From the NCBI RefSeq assembly GCF_017745275.1, contig NZ_JAGHZS010000001.1:1054001-1118000 (forward strand): a stretch of 64,000 nt of DNA. The letters run 5' to 3'. The translations under genes and the position numbers were made by a program. A model generated the notes under the pieces. That model saw nothing but the letters and a program-made list of their open reading frames with translations, searched no databases and had not been told where the DNA came from. This document shows positions 42,930-50,868 of this stretch, piece after piece (positions within the stretch are counted from its first letter, which is position 1; every line of letters begins with the position of its first letter). The DNA comes from Chitinophaga sp. (GTDB lineage Bacteria; Bacteroidota; Bacteroidia; Chitinophagales; Chitinophagaceae).

Positions 42930-44171
42930 ATGGATATTTTCGAGAAACTGCTGAAACATCTGGGCCCTATTGGGGAACATTCAGACAGAGCCCATGGCTA
43001 TTTCGCATTTCCTAAACTGGAAGGAGAAATAGGTCCCCGCATGAAATTCCGGGGCAATGAAAAAATTGTGTGGAGCCTTAACAACTACCTGGGGTTAGCC
43101 AACCACCCGGAAGTACGGGCTACTGATGCGAAAGCCGCCGCTGATTACGGCATGGCGTCTCCCATGGGAGCGCGTATGATGAGTGGTAACACCAACTACC
43201 ACGAGCAGCTGGAAAATGAATTGTCCGACTACATGGGCAAAGAAGCTACTACTTTATTAAACTATGGCTACCAGGGTATCATGAGTGCGATTGATGCTAT
43301 AGTGGGCCGTAGAGATGTAATTGTATACGATGCAGAATGCCACGCCAGCATCCTGGATGGTTTACGCCTGCACCCGGGCAAACGTTATGTATTCAAGCAT
43401 AACGACATGGAAGATTTCGACAAGCAGATGAAACGCGCTACTGAACTGGCTAAAACCCAGGGTGGTGGTATTCTCGTGGTAACAGAAGGCGTATTTGGTA
43501 TGGCCGGAGACCAGGGTAAACTGAAAGAAATTGCTGCTTTTAAAGATAAATATGAATTCCGCCTGCTGGTAGATGATGCCCACGGCTTCGGTACCATGGG
43601 TAAAACCGGTGCCGGTACTGGTGAAGAGCAAGGTGTACAGGACAAGATTGACCTCCTGTTCAATACCTTCGCGAAATCCGGCGCGTCTATCGGTGCTTTC
43701 ATCAGCGGTGAGAAAGCAATCATCAACTACCTGCGCTACAACATGCGCTCACAGATTTTCGCTAAATCTATTCCATTACCAATCGTTATCGGACACCTGA
43801 AACGTGTACAGCTGATGCGCCAGCATCCTGAAATGAAAGCGAAACTGTGGGATAATGTGAATAAACTGCAGAATGGTTTGAAAGAACGCGGTTTCAATAT
43901 CGGCAGAACAAATTCCCCGGTAACTCCGATTTACCTGCAGGGCGATATTCCGGAAGCAACAGCGATGTGCCTCGATCTGCGTGAAAACTATAACATTTTC
44001 TGCTCTATCGTGGTATACCCGGTCATCCCTAAAGGACAAATCATTTACCGCCTGATCCCAACCGCTGCTCACAACGATGAGGATATTGAACTGACCCTCA
44101 AAGCGTTCAGCGAAACCAAGGCTAAACTGGATGAAAAAGTTTATCAGGTAGCCGAAATCCCGGTAGTATAA
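42930..44171 (+). CDS. Alpha-oxoamine synthase (serine palmitoyltransferase or cysteate acyltransferase type)
   Basis: 413 aa PLP enzyme. The PLP lysine is Lys249 in NTFAKSGASIG, Asp-His pair DDAHGFG at 215-221, and the stacking His138 in DAECHAS. The family joins an amino acid to an acyl thioester with decarboxylation. The overall form, with the long N-terminal PKLEGEIGPRMKFRG segment, matches the Bacteroidota group that includes serine palmitoyltransferases and the cysteate fatty-acyltransferases that make capnine, rather than AONS or KBL. Substrate is therefore serine or cysteate; comA nearby favours cysteate. Ends in a terminator at 44193. Confidence 0.88.
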   Translation: MDIFEKLLKHLGPIGEHSDRAHGYFAFPKLEGEIGPRMKFRGNEKIVWSLNNYLGLANHPEVRATDAKAAADYGMASPMGARMMSGNTNYHEQLENELSDYMGKEATTLLNYGYQGIMSAIDAIVGRRDVIVYDAECHASILDGLRLHPGKRYVFKHNDMEDFDKQMKRATELAKTQGGGILVVTEGVFGMAGDQGKLKEIAAFKDKYEFRLLVDDAHGFGTMGKTGAGTGEEQGVQDKIDLLFNTFAKSGASIGAFISGEKAIINYLRYNMRSQIFAKSIPLPIVIGHLKRVQLMRQHPEMKAKLWDNVNKLQNGLKERGFNIGRTNSPVTPIYLQGDIPEATAMCLDLRENYNIFCSIVVYPVIPKGQIIYRLIPTAAHNDEDIELTLKAFSETKAKLDEKVYQVAEIPVV

Positions 44172-44192
44172 CCGTCACTTTTTCAACATATT

Positions 44193-44224
44193 AAAAGCCT
44201 TCCTGCTCGTCAGGAAGGCTTTTC
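44193..44224 (+). terminator. Rho-independent terminator after the oxoamine synthase gene
   Basis: AAAAGCCTTCCTG and its complement with a 5-nt loop, ending in TTTT. Confidence 0.85.
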
Positions 44225-44336
44225 TATTTAAAACGGGAAAAGGCAGAGCAAAAGGTAGTAAAGGCAGCCAAATATTCAAAGGAACGTAAATAAGGAGCGA
44301 AAAATCTTTGCTGCTCATTCCTTTGAGGGAAAACAA

Positions 44337-44360
44337 AAGGGCTGATGTTAATCAGCCCTT
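44337..44360. terminator. Hairpin with a T-rich tail on the minus strand
   Basis: AAGGGCTGAT/ATCAGCCCTT, 10-bp perfect stem with a 4-nt loop. T-rich bases follow it only on the minus strand, where no gene precedes it, so it may be a relic or part of a larger repeat. Confidence 0.45.
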
Positions 44361-44696
44361 ACTTCAAATCGTTCTTTCACTAGGTGTAATTTTTCATTAA
44401 GATTTCATCAGGACATGGTAGAGAACAAATGGTTTTCATAGAAATTGGAATAACCAAGTGATTCCAAATATTTTATAAAATAGGTTTTATTTTAATTCAG
44501 TATTTCTTTTCATTGATGCTTATCAAAAATAGGTGAGATTTTAGCATTTTTTATAACACATCCGTTGGATTTTGTTAACGGGTTGTTAAAGATTAACACT
44601 GCGGTAATATATCACTCAAATGTAAAAAGGGCTCTTTTTTCCTAATCTGATTAAAAATTTTCCCTTTTGCGTAACAACTTCCCCCGCACTCCGTGA

Positions 44697-44704
44697 TAAC
44701 TTTG
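44697..44704 (+). promoter_or_regulatory. -7 box TAACTTTG for the PepSY/TonB operon
   Basis: Matches TAnnTTTG and predicts transcription start near 44710 with a leader of about 130 nt. Confidence 0.5.
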
Positions 44705-44705
44705 C

Positions 44706-44797
44706 GGCGGAAGCAAAACATATTCAGGCTTTTAACCGTCACGGCAGGTAAAAAGCAAAGCGGAATGCAACGTTTATAGCACATTCGTTGTTCCGCC
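44706..44797 (+). promoter_or_regulatory. Structured mRNA leader with alternative pairings
   Basis: The 3' segment TTCCGCC (44791-44797) can pair with GGCGGAA at 44706-44712, closing the leader. Alternatively CGTTG-TTCCGC (44786-44796) pairs with GCGGAA (44760-44765) and CAACG (44768-44772) in an 11-bp bulged hairpin. A GCTTTT/AAAAGC stem (44728-44733/44751-44756) lies inside. The mutually exclusive pairings look switch-like; no known riboswitch class was recognised. Confidence 0.4.
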
Positions 44798-44842
44798 AAC
44801 TGGACATTATCAACTGATAAGGATTTATTAAACGGATTTGTA

Positions 44843-45916
44843 TTGAAAATTCAATGGAGTAAGCAATTTTTCCGGGTACACCGGATCACCGGCCTGATAG
44901 CCGGTATCCTGCTATTGATGCTAAGCATCACCGGCAGCATGCTTGTTTTCAGTGATGAAATAGACCATGCACTCTACGCCGAAGCCTATCATGTTACACC
45001 CGGTACTACCCCAAAACCTCTGCAGGAGCTGATGCAGAACGCCCATAAATCGCTTTCCGGTAATCCTTATCTCCTCGTTATCCGGCTACCACAAGCCCCG
45101 GATGAAAGCATCGTGATGAGAGCGGAGTATACAGCCAACCACAAGGTATACATCTTCCTAAATCCATATACCGGTAAAATATTACAGCAATATACCAATA
45201 CCGACCATTTTACGGGTTATGTGCTATACCTGCACTTCACCCTGCTGAATGGCAAAACAGGGGCTATTATCATACTTATAACAGGAATAGGGCTATTTCT
45301 TTCTGTATTAACCGGCCTGTTTATTTACCGGAACGCCGTGATAAAAGTGCTGACTTTCCGGGTAAAGCTGGAATGGCATAACCGTACCCGGCGCTGGCGC
45401 AACCTCCACCGCATCGTAGGTGTGTGGGCCTTGCTATTTAACCTCCTCATCTCCTTCACCGGCTTTATGATAGAACTAAAAGTGGTGGACAGCCAGAAAA
45501 ATTCCAAAGCCGTGTTGACCTCCGCTCCTTTCTCCGGCGATTATGAACCCCTGCTGATAAAAGCACAGGCCAGCATACCCGGCTTCAAAATCATGGGGGT
45601 TCGTCCTCCCAAAAAAGCAGGAGACCCGATCCGGATACTGGGACATGCCCGGGAGTCTGCCTTCTTTGGCGAGTATGCTTCCTCTGTATTTATCAATGCC
45701 GACGGCACTGTTAAAAAAACGGTGAACTTCAGCAAAGCTTCCTTTGGAGATAAATTCAATGCATGCATAGCTCCACTCCATTTCGGCAACTACGGTGGCA
45801 TCTTACTGAAAATCATCTATTCACTCCTTGCCTTAACGCCCGGCGTACTCTCCATTTCAGGTTTCCTGATCTGGTACCGCAGAAAATATATTATTAAAAT
45901 ACACAACAGGATATAG
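44843..45916 (+). CDS. PepSY-associated TM-helix protein, putative siderophore-iron reductase
   Basis: 357 aa starting at TTG; no ATG lies near and the first residues (KIQWSKQFFRVHRITGLIAG) are the family's usual beginning. Four membrane segments: about 15-38, 130-155, 182-205 and 326-346, with conserved His residues near helix ends (RVHR, LYLHF, NLHRIVG, APLHFGN) that could bind heme. Family knowledge: these inner-membrane proteins are encoded with TonB receptors and are thought to reduce siderophore-bound iron. The receptor gene follows after 6 nt. Confidence 0.87.
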   Translation: MKIQWSKQFFRVHRITGLIAGILLLMLSITGSMLVFSDEIDHALYAEAYHVTPGTTPKPLQELMQNAHKSLSGNPYLLVIRLPQAPDESIVMRAEYTANHKVYIFLNPYTGKILQQYTNTDHFTGYVLYLHFTLLNGKTGAIIILITGIGLFLSVLTGLFIYRNAVIKVLTFRVKLEWHNRTRRWRNLHRIVGVWALLFNLLISFTGFMIELKVVDSQKNSKAVLTSAPFSGDYEPLLIKAQASIPGFKIMGVRPPKKAGDPIRILGHARESAFFGEYASSVFINADGTVKKTVNFSKASFGDKFNACIAPLHFGNYGGILLKIIYSLLALTPGVLSISGFLIWYRRKYIIKIHNRI

Positions 45917-45922
45917 ACAGAT

Positions 45923-48250
45923 ATGAAGAAGATTTTTGTTTTGGGGATGGTGTTTATAATGGCTACTTTACAATTAGCTGCACAAAGCATACAAGGCACT
46001 ATAAAAGATACCGCACAAACAGCAGTTCCACTGCTGAGGATTTATCTTTCCGGCACACAAAAACACGCGGTAACCGGCGCCAATGGTCAGTTTACCATCA
46101 ACGACGTAAAACCAGGTACTTATACTTTACTCGCAGCCGGCATTGGCTTCCAGACACTGGAACAAACCGTTACCGTAAAAGAAGGTACCAATTCCCTGCA
46201 GCTCACTATTCAACCTTCGGATGTGGGTCTCAACGAAGTAGTAGTCACCGCCAGCCGTAACAAGGAAACACTGGGTACCGTGCCTTCCTCGATTACGATT
46301 ATTTCCGGGAAACAACTACGCGAACAAAGCGCCATCACTACAGACATCAACCAGTTGCTCAGCATGAATGTACCTGGTCTGACATTGGGTACCAATACTT
46401 CCACCAACAAAGGTCAAACCCTGCGTGGACGCGGCATGCTCATTATGATTGACGGTATTCCACAATCTACCCCGCTGCGCAACGGCGATAAAGACATGCG
46501 TAGTATAGACGTTTCCGTTATTGAAAGAGTAGAAGTAATTAAAGGGTCCACCGCCATTTACGGCAACGGCGCTGATGGTGGTATCGTTAACTTCATTACC
46601 ATTAAAGCTAATCCTAACAAGCGTTTCAGCGGTACTACCGATGTGAGCAGCGCCGGTTCCCTCCTGCATCCCTCCAACACCATTGGTGGGCGCATCTCAC
46701 AAAACTTTACCGGCAAACTCAACAAATTCGATTATGTAGCCAGCGGCGCCTATGAACAAACCGGCGTAGTAAAAGATGCGGATGGGATGGTTATAGCTCC
46801 TTTCCAGTCGCTCGCACAAAATAAAAACATCAACCTCTTCGCAAAACTCGGTTATGATATCAATGCCAGCAGTCGCATAGAAGTAATGTATAACTACTAC
46901 CGTACCATGCAATACAGCAGCTACGTAGACTCTTCGACCGGCAAATTTGGAGAAGCCCCCATTATTGGCGTAAAAGGTAGTAATCCGGGCGACAGACAAG
47001 GTACTCCCTATAACCATAACGCCTATATTAATTATACCAACAAAGACATTTTCAAAAACACATCACTGAACGTAAACCTTTACTACCAAAGCTTTTATAC
47101 CGTTTTTGAATATTCTGATTTCTATGCGCCCCCTGGCAACTCAGCGATTGTTTCCAAAAAAATGGGGGCAAGGGTAAACTTTAATACTGTATTCAATTTC
47201 CATCCCAATGTATTCGGTGATGTAACCTGGGGTGTGGACATCCTGAACGACAAAACCTCCCAGCCCCTCACTGATGGCCGTGGGTTTGTGCCGGAGATGA
47301 ATATGAAGAACTATGCTCCATATGCACAGTTAAAAACCTATCTCTTTAAAGATTTCCTGGTAAAAGCAGGAGTACGGTATGAAAATATTTCCCTGAACAT
47401 TCCTGATTATACCACCATTAAATTCGGCAACTATGCCGGCGGTGTATTTGTAAAAGGCGGCAACCTGCCTTATGAAGCGCTGGTATTTAATGCCGGCCTG
47501 CGTTATACGAAATTCCCGGTATTTAACCCATTCGTAAGTTATTCACAGAGCTTTTCACTGTATGACCTGGGCCGTACCCTGCGCCTGGCCAAAGCCGTAT
47601 CTAACGGGGCTACCAGCATTAAAACGATTGAAACAGAAGCCATTATTACCAACAACTATGAAGCAGGTTTCAACAGTAACATTGGCAAATTCAACGCTTC
47701 CGGTGCTTATTTTATCAGTACTTCCAACCTGGGTACCAGTTTGAAAGATGTAAACGGGGTAGCTGTGCCGGAACGTGCTCCTGAAAGAGTGGAAGGCTTT
47801 GAATTAACGGCCGGTTACCAGTTCCTGTCAAAGTTGTCGGCCAATGCTTCCTACGCGCATGTGGAAGGCAAAAAAGATGTAAACGGTGTGCATACCTGGC
47901 TACCTACTACCCGTATTTCTCCGGATAAGATGACGGTGAATGTTAATTACACTCCGCTGAAACAATGGGACCTGGGTGTATACTATATCTACTCCGGCGT
48001 ACGTAAACGCTTTGACGTTAATCCTACTACAAAGCAATATGATCTCGGTAACGGACCAGTCAGTGATTTCTCTCTCGTTAATTTGTATACCGCCTGGCGT
48101 TTCAATAAGGCCATGGCTATTCGTTTGGGTGTGGATAACCTGCTGAATGCCGACTACTACCCGGTAATGTCGCAAGGCAGGGTACGCACGGATTCTTATA
48201 TTAAAGGCAGTGGTGCCAGGTTTAACATAGGATTTAAGTATTCATTTTAG
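45923..48250 (+). CDS. TonB-dependent siderophore receptor
   Basis: 775 aa. Signal peptide (about 1-20), carboxypeptidase-like N-terminal domain (about 24-103: IQGTIKDTAQ, AAGIGFQTLEQTV), NEVVVTASRNKE, a plug domain with MLIMIDGIPQ, VEVIKGSTAIYGNGADGGIVNF, then a 22-strand barrel ending GFKYSF with a terminal Phe. It imports ferric siderophores or similar chelates across the outer membrane. Encoded in an operon with the PepSY reductase candidate, which supports iron uptake. Confidence 0.94.
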   Translation: MKKIFVLGMVFIMATLQLAAQSIQGTIKDTAQTAVPLLRIYLSGTQKHAVTGANGQFTINDVKPGTYTLLAAGIGFQTLEQTVTVKEGTNSLQLTIQPSDVGLNEVVVTASRNKETLGTVPSSITIISGKQLREQSAITTDINQLLSMNVPGLTLGTNTSTNKGQTLRGRGMLIMIDGIPQSTPLRNGDKDMRSIDVSVIERVEVIKGSTAIYGNGADGGIVNFITIKANPNKRFSGTTDVSSAGSLLHPSNTIGGRISQNFTGKLNKFDYVASGAYEQTGVVKDADGMVIAPFQSLAQNKNINLFAKLGYDINASSRIEVMYNYYRTMQYSSYVDSSTGKFGEAPIIGVKGSNPGDRQGTPYNHNAYINYTNKDIFKNTSLNVNLYYQSFYTVFEYSDFYAPPGNSAIVSKKMGARVNFNTVFNFHPNVFGDVTWGVDILNDKTSQPLTDGRGFVPEMNMKNYAPYAQLKTYLFKDFLVKAGVRYENISLNIPDYTTIKFGNYAGGVFVKGGNLPYEALVFNAGLRYTKFPVFNPFVSYSQSFSLYDLGRTLRLAKAVSNGATSIKTIETEAIITNNYEAGFNSNIGKFNASGAYFISTSNLGTSLKDVNGVAVPERAPERVEGFELTAGYQFLSKLSANASYAHVEGKKDVNGVHTWLPTTRISPDKMTVNVNYTPLKQWDLGVYYIYSGVRKRFDVNPTTKQYDLGNGPVSDFSLVNLYTAWRFNKAMAIRLGVDNLLNADYYPVMSQGRVRTDSYIKGSGARFNIGFKYSF

Positions 48251-48252
48251 GG

Positions 48253-48360
48253 AAGCATAAAGCTATAAAAGCGAATGACCTGAGCGAGTATTTAAACTCA
48301 TACGCTCAGGTCATTCGCTTTTATAGCTTTATGCTTTCAGCTTTATGCTTTATGCTTTCT
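48253..48360. repeat. Heptad inverted repeat A7
   Basis: Begins 2 nt after the TonB receptor stop. Perfect 34-bp arms (48253-48286/48303-48336) and a 16-nt loop. The right side has three extra heptads (TTTCAGC, TTTATGC, TTTATGC), the last of which encodes the C-terminus and stop of the convergent purL. Confidence 0.9.
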
Positions 48361-50578
48361 TCATAATTTCTTCAATAGCTGTATCGTAAGTATGTTTCCA
48401 GGTAGCTACGGTACCCCAGTCTTCACCATTTACTTTGATGTGACTGCCGGTAACAACCCCCAGTTTTTCATGACGAACAGAGTTATCTGAAGCGTCTACC
48501 AGGCTATGCATCAGCGCTTCGAACTTCTCTTTATCTTCCGGTCTAACGGTTACTACTACACGGCTCTGGCTTTCACCGAACAGGTAAGCATCTTTACGGA
48601 ATTTATTGTTGGTTGTCAGTTCAAAGCCCAGGCCTTGTGGCATAGCGCTTTCCAGCAGGGTAATGAATAAACCGCCATCGCTTACATCATGTGCAGAGCG
48701 GATCAGTCCGGCTTTGTTCAGTTTAGCAATAGCCTTGTGCAGCTGCAGTTCTTCTTCGAGGTTGAAATGCGGTGCAGGGCTATATTCTATACCGATGATT
48801 TTGTGCAGGTATTCAGAGCTGCCGATGTCGTTGCGGCTACGGCCGATGAGATATACCAGGTGACCTTCTTCTTTGAAATCGAGGGTAATGCGTTGGTCCA
48901 TGCTATCCAGGATACCCACCATACCGATGGTTGGGGTTGGATATACCGGTCCGTCTGGCGACTGATTGTAGAAGCTCACGTTACCACCGGTAACAGGTGT
49001 GTTGAACTTACGGCAGGCTTCACCCATACCTTGTACCGCGTGTACGAACTGGTAGTATACTTCCGGATCGTAAGGGTTACCGAAGTTCAGGCAGTTGGTG
49101 ATAGCCACTGGTTCACCACCAGAGCAAACGATGTTACGGGCAGCTTCTGCTACCGCGATTTGTCCGCCTTTATGAGGATCAGCAAATACATAACGACCGT
49201 TACAGTCGGTTGTCATTGCCAATGCTTTTTTAGTTGGTTTTACAAGCACAACAGCCGCATCGCTTGGAGCATTTGTGCTGGCGTTAGCCGTACCTACCAT
49301 GCTATCGTATTGGTTGTAGATCCAGCGTTTGGAAGCGATGTTAGGCAGTGCTACCATTCTTTCTGCTACAAACTGTGGGTTGTCTGTATCAGGAATATTC
49401 TGAATGTCGAATGCTTTTACTTTAGCGAAGTAAGCTGGTTCAGTGTAAGCGCGGTGATATTGGGGAGCGCCGCCACCCAGTACCAGGCTTTCAGCAGGAA
49501 CGTCTGCTTCCAGCTCGCCGTTCATATAGAACTTCAGGTTTTTATCTTTGGTTACTTCACCGATTTGTACGCAGTGCAGATCCCATTTTTCGAAGATATC
49601 CAGTACTGCTTTTTCTTCACCCTTCTTTACTACGATCAGCATACGCTCCTGGCTTTCGCTCAGCAGCATTTCCCAGCCTTTCATATCTTTCTGGCGGGTA
49701 GGTACTTTATCTAACCAGATATGCATACCATGTTCACCTTTAGCGCTCATTTCCGCAGTAGAGCAGGTGATACCGGCAGCGCCCATATCCTGCATACCAA
49801 CGATAGCGTTGGTTTTGATGATTTCCAGGCAGGCTTCCAGTAATTTCTTTTCCTGGAATGGATCACCTACCTGTACTGCTGGTAAGTCTTCCACGCTGTC
49901 TTCTGTGATATTGGCAGAAGCAAAGGAGGCGCCACCAATACCATCTTTTCCGGTAGCAGAACCTACAATGAAAACAGGGTTGCCTTCACCGTGGGAAGTA
50001 GCGGAAACAGTTTGACCTACTTTTACGATACCGGCGCTGAATGCGTTTACCAGAGGGTTGGTACCATAGCAGTCTTCGAAATATACTTCGCCACCTACGG
50101 TAGGAACGCCGAAGCAGTTACCATAGTGGCCAATACCATGCACCACACCTTTTACGAGGTGCTGGGTTTTCTTATCATTAATATTACCGAAGCGCAGGGA
50201 GTTCAGGGCAGCAATTGGTCTTGCGCCCATGGTGAAGATATCGCGGTGAATACCACCTACGCCTGTAGCAGCGCCCTGGAAAGGTTCGATAGCGGAAGGG
50301 TGGTTATGCGATTCAATTTTAAATACCACTGCATAGCCATCGCCAATATCTACCAGACCGGCATTTTCTTCACCTGCTTTTACCAGCAGTCTTTCTCCGT
50401 CGCGTGGCAGGGATTTCAGCCAAACGATTGAGTTTTTGTAGGAACAGTGCTCACTCCACATTACAGAATACATACTTAATTCTGTAAAGTTGGGGGTACG
50501 GCCTAAAATAGATATAATTCGTTCAAACTCGTCAGCGGTAAGTCCTAGCTGTTCAGCAATTTCTACGGTGGTTTGCAT
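48350..50578 (-). CDS. purL: Phosphoribosylformylglycinamidine synthase, PurL subunit (short form)
   Basis: 742 aa from the ATG at 50576-50578; a longer in-frame start at 50641 would add an unusual hydrophobic prefix before [12 protein letters not shown]. Signatures of small Pur[43 protein letters not shown] and [14 protein letters not shown]. It converts FGAR to FGAM in purine synthesis and needs separate PurQ and PurS, not in the window. The last codons (AAG AAA GCA TAA) lie in heptad repeat A7. The -7 box lies at 50618. Confidence 0.96.
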   Translation of the reverse strand: MQTTVEIAEQLGLTADEFERIISILGRTPNFTELSMYSVMWSEHCSYKNSIVWLKSLPRDGERLLVKAGEENAGLVDIGDGYAVVFKIESHNHPSAIEPFQGAATGVGGIHRDIFTMGARPIAALNSLRFGNINDKKTQHLVKGVVHGIGHYGNCFGVPTVGGEVYFEDCYGTNPLVNAFSAGIVKVGQTVSATSHGEGNPVFIVGSATGKDGIGGASFASANITEDSVEDLPAVQVGDPFQEKKLLEACLEIIKTNAIVGMQDMGAAGITCSTAEMSAKGEHGMHIWLDKVPTRQKDMKGWEMLLSESQERMLIVVKKGEEKAVLDIFEKWDLHCVQIGEVTKDKNLKFYMNGELEADVPAESLVLGGGAPQYHRAYTEPAYFAKVKAFDIQNIPDTDNPQFVAERMVALPNIASKRWIYNQYDSMVGTANASTNAPSDAAVVLVKPTKKALAMTTDCNGRYVFADPHKGGQIAVAEAARNIVCSGGEPVAITNCLNFGNPYDPEVYYQFVHAVQGMGEACRKFNTPVTGGNVSFYNQSPDGPVYPTPTIGMVGILDSMDQRITLDFKEEGHLVYLIGRSRNDIGSSEYLHKIIGIEYSPAPHFNLEEELQLHKAIAKLNKAGLIRSAHDVSDGGLFITLLESAMPQGLGFELTTNNKFRKDAYLFGESQSRVVVTVRPEDKEKFEALMHSLVDASDNSVRHEKLGVVTGSHIKVNGEDWGTVATWKHTYDTAIEEIMKKA

Positions 50579-50617
50579 GTATTTAAGTATAAAAAACGAG
50601 TAATTTAAAAGAAGTCG

Positions 50618-50625
50618 CAAAAGTA
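50618..50625 (-). promoter_or_regulatory. -7 box TACTTTTG for purL
   Basis: The minus strand reads TACTTTTG; predicted leader about 33 nt. Confidence 0.5.
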
Positions 50626-50868
50626 CATGATTTTCCTGCAAATCCCAAGAGGTAACCCGGTAGCTTATATGGAGTAAATTTTATCAGCAACAATCATATT
50701 ACTAATTTTTTAATTTATCAGTTTTTAGACATACCGGGATAATTATTTTAGCCAAATAGCAAAAAAGCCCCCTTTTAAAAGACCCAAATGTAATTTTTCA
50801 GTTAAAATGAACAATTTATTTGCATTTTCAGCGAGTGTTGTGTTCTTTTGTGTAAAATAATTTACAGC

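Larger units (their letters stand above)
44172..44842. other. 671-bp gap before the iron-uptake operon
   Basis: Holds the terminator at 44193, a degenerate palindrome sharing AATAAGGAGCGAA with element C1 (44288-44300), a 10-bp hairpin (44337-44360), a -7 box (44697-44704) and a structured leader (44706-44797). A 68-aa minus-strand frame (44593-44799) overlaps that leader and is not accepted as a gene. Confidence 0.5.

Noticed and set aside
44593..44799. 68-aa open frame on the minus strand
   Set aside because: It overlaps the -7 box and structured leader of the opposite-strand operon, is Cys-rich without a domain, and has no promoter of its own.
48689..49714. 341-aa frame antisense to purL
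   Set aside because: A shadow of the clear purL gene, without a start signal or domain.
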